Positions 10,295 through 21,812 are shown, counted from the first letter of the stretch. The stretch: DNA of 64,000 bases from Adenophora triphylla var. japonica (GCA_022495995.1 JAFEMH010000168.1:908349-972348), one strand, 5' to 3'. Notes: generated by a model from the sequence alone, not told the origin. Numbers and translations are program-made.

Positions 10295-10510
10295 ATTAAT
10301 CAAGACACATTTCATGGAAATTCAAATGCCTTTATTGATTGGGACCCGTTTTATGAAAAGCGAAATACCCTTTACTATTTTTTAGGACGCACTTCATGGA
10401 AGCTTGATTGTCCCTTTTTATTGTTTAGGACACATTTCATGGAAACTTAATCGTCCTTTTTATTGTTTAGGACACATTTCATGGAAACTTAATCGTCCTT
10501 TTTATTGTTT
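10295..10510. repeat. 48-bp tandem repeats downstream of Tat-1 pol
   Basis: Four to five copies of a unit with ggacacatttcatggaaact and tcctttttattgttta. The last two are near identical (about 10431-10510) and the earlier ones diverged. They lie between the tail ends of aORF2 and integrase, which converge here. Confidence 0.8.
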
Positions 10511-10534
10511 AGACCGAACCATATATGGCGCCTA

Positions 10535-10585
10535 CGTTCCCCTTTTACAAGAAAGGCTAAGGGGCTCGAGGTCTTCGTAGTTCAT
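10535..10585. other. CCTACGT...CGTAGTTC module of Tat-1
   Basis: cgcctacgttcccctttt followed by cttcgtagttc. A similar block lies after Tat-2 pol (about 49985-50030, opposite strand) and twice beside the Tat-3 LTR (59920-59960, 60400-60455). Function unknown. Confidence 0.55.
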
Positions 10586-10609
10586 TACGGTGAACTAAAA
10601 AAAATTTTT

Positions 10610-10696
10610 ATGTGCGGCCTGTCTTTTGCCTAGACCGCCCTTTTTGGGGTTTTCGGCCTAGTGGGCATTACTCTTTTTGCACTAAGATTTTTTTTT

Positions 10697-10728
<32 letters not shown>

Positions 10729-10880
10729 TTTCTTTTTTTTTATATGTGCAGCCCTGTCTTTTGCCTAGACCGCCCCTTTTGGGGTCTTCAGCCTAGCCGG
10801 GCATTACTCTTTTTTGCACTTTTTTTCTTCTTTTTTTTTTTATATTTTTTTTTTTTATTATTTTTTTTATCAGACATAGT
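10610..10880. repeat. Tandem duplication with long T tracts (Tat-1)
   Basis: Two copies of a block of about 130 bp beginning tatgtgc.gcc and including cttttgcctagaccgcccc, ggcattactctt and a long T run (10689-10740 and 10820-10870). The T runs give phenylalanine-rich false reading frames. Confidence 0.8.
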
Positions 10881-11067
10881 ATCTTCGGAGTTTATCACCG
10901 TTGACCGGGTGGACAAAGGGATTGCCATCCAAGTACGCAAGCTTCATTGCTCCTCCCGACGGTATTTTACGCACCACATAAGGGCCGATCCGGACGGGTT
11001 CCCATTTTCCCGGGGTTGTCTCTGGTAGGGGGCTTTACTTTCGGCACCAAGTCGCCCTCTTTGATGT

Positions 11068-11930
11068 CTACGGCCTTGACCTTTTTATCAAACGCTCGGC
11101 CATTCGCCTGCAGTAGGCTCGGGTGTGTTCCATGGCTTTTAGCCTTCTCTCGTCAAGCGGGGCTAATTCATCATGCCGGCTGCGCAACCATTCCACTTCA
11201 TTGACACCGTTTTCCGGGAGGACCCTTAATGACGGGATTTCCAACTCCTTTGGTAACACTTGCTTCCATCCCGTAAGTTAGGGCAAAAGGAGTTTCTCCT
11301 GTGGCTGTTCGACAGACGTTACGTAGCCCCGAGTGCTAGGTGCGGCTTTTCGGGCCAATCACGACCACGGGTAGCCATCTTCCGGATGATTCGCTCGAGT
11401 GTCTTATTAGCGGCTTCCACGACTCCATTGGTTTGAGGTCTGCATACGGGGACGACTTGTGGCGAGTAACTCTGAATTCGACGGCGGATCTATCGCAGTC
11501 TCCTTCGAAGTGTGACCCATTATCGAAATGATCTCGTTGGGCACCCCATATCGCACATTATGTTTTCTTTGATGAAGCGGGCCACTTTTAAAAGTGAGGA
11601 CCTTGTAGGACTTGGCCTCTACCCACTTGGTGAAGTAGTCAATGGCCACCAACACGAACTCGTGCCCATTGCTTCTGCCGAGGATATTTTCCCTATCACG
11701 TCAATGCCCCAAGTTGCAAACGGCCAAGGAGTCGTCATGCGGTGCAGGTCATGAGGTGGGAGATGGTTGAGGTTGGCAAACCGCTGGCATTTGTCGCGAG
11801 TTCGGACGTCTTTGAACGCGATGCTGTTTCCATGGAGATCCGGTAGTAACCCATTACTGAGGATTACTTGCATCAGGGCTCTGGCATTCCTGTGAGGACC
11901 GCAGGGACCATTGTGGATTTCGGTCATCAA
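11068..11930 (-). pseudogene. Tat-1 integrase, broken
   Basis: Three minus-strand frames cover the integrase. 11619-11930 holds the zinc-binding N-terminus (IHNGPCGPHRNAR ... CQRFANLNHLPP) and WGIDVIGKI with the first catalytic Asp. 11407-11655 has VAIDYFTKWVEAKSYK and YGVPNEIIS; the expected second Asp region is altered (IMGHTSKE). 11068-11259 holds the C-terminal LEIPSLRVL and RRLKAMEHTRAY. Frames shift between the pieces. The product would insert element cDNA; this copy cannot. Confidence 0.88.
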
Positions 11931-12001
11931 CTCTCTGGCTCTTTCTTGAGTGACACATAAGAGGAGTGGTCCTTGATACCGCTTCTTGTATAGGTTGCCT
12001 C

Positions 12002-12617
12002 CTAGAATGACGTGCGAGAAGCCAACCTTTTCAGGGCTTGCAAGCTTTTGGCTCTGACTCCTTCTTTTGGTCTACCTTCTTCGTCTCTGAAAGCTGACTC
12101 TCCGTCTTTGAGGAATTGGTAAATCTGATTGTACCAAGGTTCCTTTATAGGCTCGGGTCCTAGGTCCACTTCACAACAGAAAGCTGGGGCTTCTCTTCTA
12201 CCCACTCTGAAGGGCTTTATGGCTTTTCCCTCGGGGATCTCTACCAATGAGGCTAGAGTAGCTAGAGCATCTGCGAATCTGTTCTTTTCCCTCGGCAAGT
12301 AGTGGAAAGTCACTTCTCGGAACTGTCCGATCCAACTCCTCCATATGGGCATGATATCGTTGCGGATTAGGGTCTACGAGTCTTCCACTTGTTGGAGACT
12401 TGGTTGATGATCGGGCTGAGTCTCCGTAAACTTCGAGCTCCTTGACATTTCTTTCTAAGGCAGCCTCCAAACCAGCAATGCAGGCTTCATACTCGGCGAC
12501 ATTGTTCGTGGCAGGAAAGTTCAACTTGAGGGCTATGGGGGTATGCTCATCTTTCGGATCGACCAATAGCATTCCTACACCATTTCCTCTTTTGTTAGCG
12601 GCTCCGTCAAAGAACAA
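12002..12617 (-). pseudogene. Tat-1 archaeal-type RNase H (second RNase H)
   Basis: The N-terminal strand FFDGAANKRGNGVGMLLVDP supplies the first catalytic Asp, then NNVAEYEACIAGLEAALE and YGDSA supply the next acidic residues, and FADALATLASL closes the domain. An additional archaeal-type RNase H between the RT-linked RNase H and integrase is a hallmark of Tat elements. A frameshift near 12370-12420 splits the domain; the second frame (12002-12352) continues toward integrase. Confidence 0.88.
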
Positions 12618-13029
12618 TTGCCATCTATTTTCGAGCTCAGCTGCAAAGATCCCTTCATGCGGAAATTGGGGTTCGGGCCCTTTGTCTTCATTCTTGGGAA
12701 ATTCGCTAGGTGATCGACAATGCTTGACCCTTGATGGCCTTTACGGTCACATAGTTGATGTCGTATTACGCCAAGAAGAAGGACCACTTCGCTAGACGCA
12801 TCGATAGGGAAGGCTTGTCAAAGCTGTACTTGATGGGGACAATTTTCGAGACCAAGTTCACCGGGTGGGCTTGCATATAATGCTTCAACTTGCCGACTAC
12901 CCGGACCGATCCTGCACGGAGTCTTTTCACACGGCGAGTAATTGAGCTCACTCCCTTGTAGCTTTCGGCGACAAAGTAAATGGCATTCTCTGCGAGAGTC
13001 TTTCTTCTCTTGAGCAAGCATAGCCCCAA
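12575..13029 (-). pseudogene. Tat-1 RT-linked RNase H, degraded
   Basis: Fragment with LAENAIYFVAESYKGV, KLKHYMQAHPV and KYSFDKPSLSMRLAKWSF, the pattern of the original gypsy RNase H C-terminal part. Its catalytic core is not intact and the gap 13030-13259 between it and RT is out of frame. Frames 12575-12787 and 12766-13029 overlap, showing a frameshift. Confidence 0.8.
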
Positions 13030-13259
13030 GCTGCCGTGTACGCGATTAGATAGAGCGAAGAGGCTTACTGTCTATGTGGGGGAGCATAGTACCGGGGATG
13101 CACTAAGTATGCCTTGATGCAGTCAAAGGCGTCTTGGCATTCTTCGGTCCATTACGTGTCCACATTCTTCTTCATGAGCTTGAAGATGGGCTCGCACATA
13201 GTGGTCAGCTGATTGACAAAACGGGCGATGTCTTGCAATTTTCCCATGAAGCTTTTGAC

Positions 13260-14030
13260 TTACATGCAGGTTTGAGGTGGCCTCATATCCATGATAGCTT
13301 TGATCTTTCGGGGGTCAACTTCTATACCTCGCTCCGTGACCATGTACCCGAGCACTTTTCCCCTTGTCACTCCGAAGGTGCATTTGGCAGGGTTTAATCT
13401 CATGGAATGTTGTCTCAACCTCTCAAAGAATTTTCGTAGGTCAACAAAGTGCTGCCCACCTTCTCCTTTGGAGTGAATTATCATGTCGTCTACATAGACC
13501 TCAATCTCCTTGTGGATCATGTCATGGAAAAGTGCGGTCGCTGCCCTTTGATAAGTAGCCCCGGCATTCTTGAGCCCGAATGGCATTACTGTATAACAGT
13601 AGGTTCCCCATGGTGTGGTGAAGGCTGTCTTTTCTTGATCTTCCTCGGCCATCTTGATCTGGTTGTAGCACCAAAACCATCAACGAAGGATTTGACTTCG
13701 TAGTTGGCGATGGAGTCCACCGGGATGTCTATGTTTGGCGAGAGGGTAGTCGTCTTTGGGGCTGGCCTTGTTCAGATCTCGGAAATCCACACAGCAGCGC
13801 ACCTTCCCATTGGCCTTGGTTACGGTCACGATGTTGGACAACCATGCCGGGTATTCAATAACTCTGATGAATCCTACCCGCAGTAGCTTCTCAATTTCTT
13901 CTTTGACCTGTAGAGACCATTCCGGCTTGATCTTTCTCAGTTTTTGCTTTGCGGCTTGGCATCTGGTGCTAGAGGGATTACGTGCTCTACTATCGAAGCT
14001 GTCTAGCCCGGCATATCTTTGTATGACCAT
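13260..14030 (-). pseudogene. Tat-1 reverse transcriptase, broken
   Basis: 13680-14030 covers the fingers: KIKPEWSLQVKEEIEKLLRV, WLSNIVTVTKANGKVR and VDFRDLNKASPKDDYPL. 13260-13652 covers palm and thumb: TPWGTYCYTVMPFGLKNAGA and YVDDMIIHSKG with the catalytic Asp pair, then NPAKCTFGVTRGKVLGYMV. About 30 codons at the first palm motif (FMDG...YNQI) are lost or scrambled between them. It would copy element RNA into DNA. Confidence 0.9.
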
Positions 14031-14230
14031 GCAAACACGTCGACGTATTCTCTGAGCGGCTCAATCAATCTGTCCCTTTCAACCCCCTGGAAGAAGCTTC
14101 CAATCTGTGTCTCTTTAGGTTCCTCAATAGTACCCAAGTTCACACTTATCAAAACCTCCTCGGCGGCTTGGGCCCGGTTTTCCTCTTTTACGAAACACCT
14201 TAAAGATTTCTTTAATGTATTGTTCGTTTA

Positions 14231-15441
14231 GTGTGTTTGCATCTTGTTCAAATGATTCATTATTAAGCTTGTTGTTAAGTTTTGAGTTAATTTATCATTT
14301 GTTAAGTTGGCAATAAGAGGATAATCGAAAGATTTGTCATTTCATTCAAGATAAGGGGAAAGATGACATCGATTACATTTTCATAATCCTCGGGCGTGAG
14401 GCCTTCGGATGACTACGAGGGCTGGAATTCGAAGATTCTGACTCAGCGAATAGACAACAACGACTCTGGACCCTACACTACTTATTGACTCGAGGGGACT
14501 TGTCAAGGGTTGGACCGGGATCTCACTCCTTCTTCTTTGTTGCCACAGGGAGTAGCGGTCTTGCCGGCGTTCTTGAGAAAGTTGGAGACTTGAACGATCA
14601 AAAGCTTGCCGGAAATCATTAACGGGCCGGTGCGTGGAAAGATGGTGAGGGGAACTAAAGTAACTTGTTGCAATCTTTCGGCTAGCTCTTCCGTAGCGAC
14701 TGGACTCATTGGTGAAGGGTCTGGCTCATCTTATCAATGCACTGCGATAACTCATTTTCTCTTTCTTGATCTTGGACACCACGACCTTGTCGGTGTAGCC
14801 AATAGAAGGGTTGGCACGGATAATGCGATGAAGTCTTCTTCGAGGGGGTCTTAATTCTTCCTTGAGCGCTACGTATTCAATAGGCTTTTACGTGTTACAG
14901 CTTCTAGATGCTGCTAGCTTCTCATTGAACTTTACAATAGCCACAAATTCAGCACTTTACGCTTCAAGAGGATCACTATACATGGGGGTATCGAGGTTTG
15001 GGTGTACTTGGGGTGATGGGTTTCTTGACGGGTTCCTTGGCATAATTGACATAGTAGTCGAACTTGCTGAAGGCTCTCCTAAAGTTCCTACGCTCTTGTC
15101 CCCGGCTTCGTATCTTTCCTTAAGCCTTTGTGTGGACTTTCTCTTCTTCTTCTTCCTTGAAGGAGCGTCCTCATTGATCCATTCTTGATACTCATACTCG
15201 AGGCGAGTCTTCACAATCACATACATCATACCGGATGTGAGGCTTGGGTTGGCCCAGGATAGCCCCTCCAATTGCTTGGTCATTACCGTTGTGGATTACC
15301 ATGTTGGCCATTTTGACAACTGAAAGGCGACAAAGGCGAGGATTACGGCGACTGTACGAGGATTACTGCGCTAACAAGTCGCTGACCCGGTGTTCTCACC
15401 CACTTCTTTCTCGCTGCGGGAAAGGGATAGGAAAGGTTTAG
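14231..15441 (-). pseudogene. Tat-1 gag/protease remnant
   Basis: Only scraps remain: 14957-15283 with LKERYEAGDKSVGTLGEPSA, matching the tail of Tat-2 gag (41356-41420, MKERYEAVDTSVGTLREPSG), and 14503-14709. The capsid part of gag and the protease active site are not found, so Tat-1 lost about 2-4 kb that Tat-2 retains. Sequence at 14210-14250 matches the Tat-2 linker just upstream of RT. Confidence 0.65.
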
Positions 15442-17045
15442 ACTCGGGGTAGGTGTTTAGGGCTGAAGGCTCAGGCAATATGCAAATTAGAATCTTCAAG
15501 TTTACTTAAAACAGTGTCTTTTATTAATATCTATTTGGTTGGAAAAGGGGTTCTGCCCTTCTTTTTTCACAACTACTCTAGATCCTGGATCAGTGGGTTC
15601 CGTCACTACGTCTATAAGCCCCTCGTATTCCACACTGTATTTCGACCTCCCGGGGTGGACGGCCCGGGCGAGGTCCTATAGGGCACGCGGATCCCACCGA
15701 CCGAGAGTAAAGAACGCTCCTATTGGGTCTAGCGGGTCATAGGACCTTTCAACGCACGAGCGATGCGGATTATAGTCAAGGCAATACCGGGAAAGTCTCG
15801 TCTCTCTGCCTTGACGGATCTTTGACAGAGTTTCGCTTGAGCGAATGACGGTTTTTGACTTTCGGTAATGTCCGAGAATATAATAGGCATGGGTCGGGCG
15901 GCAAAAGCCGGATGACACAGTGTCACATTGAACTTCGTTGCATACGCAGTGCGCGAGTCGGAATCGAAGTCAATGCTGGTCAAGATCTTGCCAATTTTTC
16001 CTTGTCGGAATTTTGGCAGAGCTTCGCTTGAGCGAAAGATCTTTTATTTTGGCAAAGACTTGGTCTTGACTTTTACGCATTCCGTGCGGGTCAAGGTCAA
16101 TAGTCAATGTCGGAGTCAAGATCCCACCGATTTTTCCTTGTCGGAATTTCGGCAGAATTTCGCTTGAGCGAAAATCTTGGTTTCCGTTATGAGCTAAGGC
16201 TTGACCTTTACGTGGGTATGCAACTGGGCTATATGACACGGACTAGACCAAAAACCAACCAAAAGTCACGGATTTTTGAAACGTGTGACACGGGTGTGCA
16301 TTGGTCGACCTTTGCTGCCATGGGGAGGTTGGGATGATTCCGTGCGCGCCCGGGAGCATCGTAAAGTGTCCGTGGCTGCAGTGGAACCACCCTCGGGTTT
16401 GAAGGACGTGCGTGCAAAAGTGTACGGGATATATCGGGTGCGCGTAGTGTGCGGTCTCCTAAAATTGTTCCTTTTTGAGTTAACACAGAGATTTTCATAA
16501 ATGTGTTTTAAAGGAATGATTTTCGGGACGGGGAAAATGCAACACATAAGCACGTAAATTTTACAGGAGCCCCGATCGATCATGGAGCTGAATAGCCCCA
16601 AGGCTGCTAGGGGCTGCCCAGATTAACCATGATTTTTCCTGGTGGAATTGCCGCGAGGTCGTATGGTCGAGAATCCTATGAGGATTAGCCGTACTGTTGC
16701 ATGGATCAATTTTCCAGGTTCCACTCCTTTGCTATTTTCGGGTTGTTTCCCGTTCAAAGTATGCACAGATTCCAAGATGCAAATGATGCAATGCATGGTA
16801 AAAGAAAGCAAGCACGATTAATGAAATCGGCAATGGGAGTCTAACCCGCTCAAAGGGAAAAGCTTTTTGTATTTTTTTCAAAAATTTTTTTTTCAAAAGG
16901 GATGCGAGTACGTGGGATTGTTAAACCACCTTGTTATCCCAAGCCCGGGTTAGGGAGCGATACGAGGAAGGGTAAGTGGGGTCCACCTATATACCAAGTA
17001 TCGACTTTTGTTTTGAAAATAAAGCTTTTCTCCTTTGGGATGATC
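15442..17045 (-). other. Tat-1 untranslated leader with dyad repeats
   Basis: No gene. Between primer site and gag remnant. A block with the perfect dyad TTCGCTTGAGCGAA recurs at 15832-15845, 16023-16036 and 16159-16172, with flanking tccttgtcggaattt.ggcag shared by the last two. The part at 16200-16440 is the reverse complement of the Tat-2 leader near 39240-39420 (for example gaccaaaaaccaacc). An RNA-structure or packaging role is possible. Confidence 0.65.
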
Positions 17046-17060
17046 CCAGTAGTCGCCAAG
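17046..17060 (-). other. Primer binding site of Tat-1
   Basis: The minus strand reads TTGGCGACTACTGGGA, a diverged form of TGGCGACTCCGCTGGGGA seen beside the Tat-2 LTR. It abuts the LTR end, which fixes the minus orientation. Confidence 0.7.
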
Positions 17061-17062
17061 CG

Positions 17063-18675
17063 TGAATGTGTGCCCAAAATTTTTGTTTATTGGAATTCAC
17101 GCGAGTTTGAAGACATCCGGTTTAATTTGAAAAACGGAGTCGCCACGCCATTTTGATTACCTCAAAACTTTGAAAAAAAGGTTTTATGGGTTCGGAGGTT
17201 AAGTTACCCCTTGGGAAGAACGTTTGGCGTTCACCCAAAGTGCCTTGCCGGAGCAAGTCTCCCTAGATTTCATTAATCGTGTTTGCTTGCGTGCTTTCTT
17301 TGTGTGCATGTGTTTGAAAATAAAGGGGGAATGTCCCAAGTTATCTTCCGGACGTACAAACCATTTGTTGGTTGTCGCTCGGGATTCCTTGGAATTTATG
17401 TATTTGGGATTATGATCCCGTCCTCATCTTATGACTTATGATCATCGCATTTTTAAGCCTCGGGACCCTTGGGACTTGCGAGATCGAGAGAATGACTCTC
17501 TTTTGGGTCAAAGATGAGGTTCTTTAGGAAGGAATGTCCTTAGTCCATCAATCCTACGCTTTAAGACGGTCGAGCTCGTATAGAGGCTTCATACTCATTC
17601 TTAAGCGATAATCGGAGATATAGGGTTCAAGGTTATCCTTTTCCTAAAGAAATCATGAACCTTTAATGGAAGGAACGATGCAAAGATGAGAACTTTTACA
17701 CCGGTCCGTTCCAAGGTTGGGGGAAAGGGGAAATGCATGATAAAAAAATGACTCTTTAATGAAAAGATGACATTTTTAGGTTGCAAATGATGCTTTTTGA
17801 TTTAAAGAAATGATCTTTATGCAAATGATGCATAAAGATTTGATTTTATGCATATGATGCATTGAAAAAGGGGTTTTGATGCAAAGGATGCGTTTTCATT
17901 GAAAAAGATTTGATCTTTATATGCAAATGATGCATAAAGATGACATTTTTATTGGAAAATAGGGATTTTAGGTGCAAAGGATGCACCTTTATGAAAAAGA
18001 CTACATTTTTATGACAAATGAGGTCTTAATGCATGCAAAGGGGAAAGGGGGTGATAAAGATATGATCTTTATGAATAAATGCCAAGTCCCAAGCAAGATA
18101 TATGAATGCAATGAGCAAGTATATCAATTAAAATGCAAGGTTAGGGCGTGCGAGGTTACCAATCGTTTCCTTCGCTTCTTCGGACGGAGCTAGGAGGAGA
18201 GGTTCTTCTTGGGTCTTGAGGAGGAGGGAGATGGCTTCTTGAGCTTCTTCTTCGCCTTCTTGAGCCTTCAAGGGTTTTTCTTCACGTCTGGACTGCTATG
18301 GAGTGTGTGTGTGATTGTTGGTGTTGTTGTTGTTTTTTGTGTTGAAATGGGTAGAGGAGGGCTCTATTTATAGGCAGTCTGGATAAGGCTAATGAAGCCG
18401 TGCGGCTGCAGGCCCTTTGCAAATGAGGCCGTGCGGTCTTATCCATTGTGACTCAGCATTCTAGAACCATGCAAGGTGGCATCATTCTAGAAGCTTCTCC
18501 CTAATTAAGAAAAACGTGTTTTCTTAATTAGGAAGGCTCCTTACAGCCCTAATTTAAATTTGGACTGTTCCAGGACATTTCCGGAACACTAGGAAGGTCC
18601 GGGGAATTACCAGGAAATTTACCGAAATGTCGGGAAAATTAACCGGAAGGCATGAGCCAGATTTGGGTACTTACA
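17063..18675 (-). repeat. 5' LTR of Tat-1
   Basis: About 1613 bp. The minus strand starts TGTAAGTACCCAAATC (compare Tat-2 TGTAAGTTCCCAAATT) and ends CA beside the primer site. TATA box GCCTATAAATAGAGC at 18361-18374 (minus). GC dyads at 18397-18406 and 18427-18438 are upstream of it. A stretch at 17780-18060 repeats gcaaatgatgcataaagat in several imperfect copies. The internal motif cggagtcgccacgcc (17136) is shared with the Tat LTRs at 58321 and, reversed, 38046. Confidence 0.85.
18361..18438 (-). promoter_or_regulatory. Tat-1 LTR promoter: TATA box and paired GC dyads
   Basis: GCCGTGCGGC (18397-18406) and GGCCGTGCGGTC (18427-18438) precede the TATA box (18361-18374) in the minus-strand direction. 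Both share the flank caaatga.GCCGTGCGG with the two antisense promoters of the same element. Confidence 0.7.
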
Positions 18676-18726
18676 CCTAGGTCATAGGACTATGAACTTC
18701 ATACCACATATATCAAACTTCCAACA
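18676..18726 (-). repeat. 3' LTR stub of copia-2
   Basis: 51 bp differing by one base from 24046-24096, ending CCAACA. The stub starts cctag, which is the probable 5-bp target duplication of the Tat-1 insertion. Confidence 0.9.
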
Positions 18727-18737
18727 ATCCCCCACAA
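18727..18737 (-). other. Polypurine tract of copia-2
   Basis: The minus strand reads CTTGTGGGGGAT directly before the LTR start TGTTGG. It primes plus-strand DNA synthesis. Confidence 0.8.
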
Positions 18738-19220
18738 GTTCATAGAAATATGACGTGTACAGATTGTCCATTGCCATGCTTTCAATAATGGTACCTTCCG
18801 GCTTGAACCACTACCTATGTTATCCAACGTAAACCTCCACAGGACCAGATGAACGGGTGTCTTGAATCTGATGCCTTTGGATGTAGAGGCCTTTGCTGGT
18901 AACAAACACGACAAAAGCTATGATAGGCCCTCTATCGAACAGTTGACGCTTATAAGCCATACGTCCCGATCCTCTATCATGAGTGCTTTTAAGGAATAAC
19001 CCGAATTCCTCTAGTTGCGGCCAACAACAACACTCACTTAGCTGGGCATCTCAGAAGATGTACTGCTAACATCTTGTCTACAAGACTTGATCCCATTCAA
19101 AGTTCCAAACTTTTACTTTATTAGCAGCAACGAGCACCTCTAGGCTATTCAGGGGATAGACTCAGACATGTAGCATGTCAATCTATTATTAGGTGCTCCG
19201 ACTCACCCCACAGCTTGTTA
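18738..19220 (-). other. Copia-2 sequence between RNase H and polypurine tract
   Basis: No gene seen. Non-coding 3' tail of the element, unremarkable composition. Confidence 0.5.
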
Positions 19221-19962
19221 TTACCACATTGAATCTCCTTTGTGGGATCTCCACTCGGAGTAGATTGGGTTGCTACTGCGTATGAATTCGACGGGGTTCA
19301 GACCCATCCCCAACCTAGATTTTTGAACTAGAACAAATTCTAGCCCTTTGGTTAAAGGATCAGCTATGTTATCCTTGGTACCAACATAATCAACAGCTAT
19401 CACCTTCCGAGACACTAGATCCCTTATATATTTTAATCTAATTTGGATGTGTCTCCTAGTTTTACAGTTGTACTTGACACTTTTCAGTTTCTCAATTGTG
19501 GCGGTGTTGTCACAATGTACGAGATAACGAGCATGGGCTTGCGACCATGGGCAACTCGAACATAAGTCCTCGAAGCCATTCGGCTTCCAATCCGGTAGTG
19601 TCAAGGGCAACTTATTCGGCCTCAAATGTAGACCTAGACAACGAGTTTGTTTGGTCGACCTCCAACGGCTGAGCTCCGCCTAAGGTGAAAACATACCGTA
19701 CGGCCATAACTCCCGGAGTTATAGGCAATCCGGCTGCATCACTATATCCTTCAAGAACAGAAGAATATTTTCCGTAATGCAGCCCAAGGGAAATCGTTCC
19801 CTTCAAGTACTTGAGAACTCTATCAAGAGCTTCCCAATGTGCTTTATTTGGACATTGAGTATATCTAGCCAACATAGTAACCGAGTAGGATATATCCGGT
19901 CTAGTACAATTGGCAAGATACATCAAACTTCCAATAATTTGAGAATATCTCAACTGAGCCAT
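19221..19962 (-). pseudogene. Copia-2 RNase H region
   Basis: Frame 19612-19962 has YSQIIGSLMYLANCTRPDIS, LKYLKGTISLGLHYG and YSDAAG. Frame 19221-19625 has LVHCDNTATIEKLKSVKYNC, RRHIQIRLKYIRDLV and YVGTKDNIADPLTKGL. These are the RT-distal and RNase H landmarks of plant copia elements. A frameshift near 19620-19680 joins them, and another near 19955 separates them from RT. Confidence 0.9.
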
Positions 19963-21218
19963 CGGTACTCCATTTTCATTCTTGGTAAGTGCGGTGAAGG
20001 ATCATATGGAGTCTTAGCTACTTTGCAATTCTTATAACCAAATTTCTCAATTACACTTTCAGTATAATGAGATTGCGATATGGTTATGCCACTGGTTGAA
20101 CGAGTCAACTTAAGGCCAAGAATCACACTAGCTACTCCCATATCCTTCATCTCAAACTTACTTTTCAAGAATTCCTTAGTAGTATTAATTATCCTCATAT
20201 CCGTTCCAAACAACAGAATATCATCGACATACAGACATAAGACAATACTACTATCACCAATACTTTTGCTATAAACACACTTATCAAACTCATTAGTAAC
20301 AAAGCCAAACGATGAGACAATTTTATCAAATTTCTCATGCCACTGCTTAGGGGCTTGTTTGAGTCCATATAATGACTTAACAAGTTTACAAACCTTTCTC
20401 TCATTGCCAGAGGCCTCAAAACCTTCAGGTTGATCCATATAAATTTCTTCCTCTAGATCGCCATGTAAGAAAGCGGTCTTAACATCCATCTGATGGATAG
20501 GAAGATCATATACCGAGGCCAATGCAATAAGCATTCGGATTGTAGTCATTCTAGCAACTGGCGAATAGGTATCGAAATAGTCTATTCCTTCCATTTGCTT
20601 GAATCCCTTAGCCACTAACCTAGCCTTAAACTTGTCAACGGTTCCATCCGGTTTCAGTTTCCTTTTGAAGACCCACTTACATCCTACCGTGCTACAACCA
20701 GGAGGGAGATCGACCAATTCCCATGTCCCATTAGAGACAATAGAATCCATCTCACTCTTAACAGTATCCTTCCACTGCTTGGCATCAGAAGTAGCCATAG
20801 CAGCTTTGAAGGTTAGAGGATCACCCTCGACATTGTAAGTGATGAAATCACTTCCAAAGTCCTTGGTGGTCCTTGCCCGTTTGCTCCTTCTTGGTTCAAT
20901 CTCATCGTCAGAATGAGTTGCACCGGAATCAACCCCCACATTTGTCAGCTCCTCTACTTGAGCAGGAATGGAATTAGTGGTTGGGTTAGATTCCTTAGGA
21001 AGTCCGTCCTTCATAGGAAACACATCCTCAAAAAATGTTGCATCACGTAACTCAACTATAGAGTTCACATCTATGCCAGAAATTTCAGATTTTATAATAA
21101 GAAATCTTAATGCATAACTTGTTTCAAAATAACCTATAAAGATAGCAACAACAGTTTTAGGTCCAAGCTTTTTCCTTTTATGTGCGGGTACAAGTACCTT
21201 TGCAAGGCACCCCCACAC
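19950..21218 (-). pseudogene. Copia-2 reverse transcriptase
   Basis: 422-codon open stretch from the end of integrase through RT. Landmarks: WELVDLPPGCSTVGCKWVFK, FKARLVAKGFKQMEGIDYFD, TYSPVARMTTIRMLIALA, MDVKTAFLHGDLEEEIYMDQ, YGLKQAPKQWHEKFD and the catalytic YVDDILLFG. The RT domain itself is uninterrupted; the frame breaks after PYDPSPHLPRM, so the piece counts as part of a broken pol. Confidence 0.93.
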
Positions 21219-21242
21219 TTTTAAGTGTTTCAGACTTGCCTG

Positions 21243-21812
21243 TCAACCTCTCCAAAGTTCAAACGGACTTTCCTTTCTATGTTTAGGAGGGACTCTATTC
21301 AGAATATGGCAAGCCGTATTCAAAGCCTCTCCCCACATATATTTGGGCAGTCCAGAACTTATGAGTAAACTGTTAATCATATCAGTAAGGGTTCTATTCT
21401 TACGTTCTGCAACACCATTAGATTGAGGGGTGTAGGGAGGAGTCTCTTCATGTACAATTCCATTTTCTTGGCAATAGTACATGAATGGGTTAGACTAATA
21501 TTCACCTCCTCTATCAGACCTTAACCGTTTAAGTTTCTTGCCGGTTTGTGTTTCTGCTTCATTCTTAAATATAATGAATTTATCTAATGCTTCATCCTTA
21601 GAACTAAGCAAATAGACATAACAATATTTACTAGCATCATCAATAAAGGTGAGAAAGTTTTTCTTTTTGTCTTTGGTCAACACGCCATTAAATTCACAAA
21701 TATTAGTATGAACTAAATCTAGAATTTCAGAATTTCTCACAACCGACTTAAACAGACCTTTTGTAGATTTAGCTTCAACACATACATGACACTTAGAATT
21801 TATCAATAGCAT
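21243..21812 (-). pseudogene. Copia-2 integrase
   Basis: 21495-21812 shows KCHVCVEAKSTKGLFKSV, LTFIDDASKYCYVYLL and RLRSDRGGEY, with the second catalytic Asp. 21243-21482 shows ENGIVHEETPPYTPQSNGVAERKNRTL, with the catalytic Glu context, and MWGEALNTACHILNRVP. Two in-frame stops (after GGEY and after ELWRG) are consistent with single transitions. Confidence 0.9.

Larger units (their letters stand above)
4802..18675 (-). mobile_element. Tat-1, Tat-type Ty3/gypsy element with antisense genes
   Basis: Minus-strand element. From right to left: 5' LTR (17063-18675), primer site, leader, a remnant of gag/protease, RT, RNase H, a second archaeal-type RNase H, integrase, two plus-strand genes (aORF2 and aORF1), and a 50-bp tandem array. 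The 3' LTR is out of view because Sire is inserted in the array. The extra RNase H, the TGGCGACT primer site, antisense ORFs and tandem repeats place it in the Tat lineage (Retand/Ogre-like). Gag is mostly missing and pol has many frameshifts, so it is not autonomous. It is inserted in the copia-2 LTR. Confidence 0.88.

Noticed and set aside
10612..11028. Phenylalanine-rich 138-codon frame
   Set aside because: Translation of long T tracts in a duplicated non-coding block.
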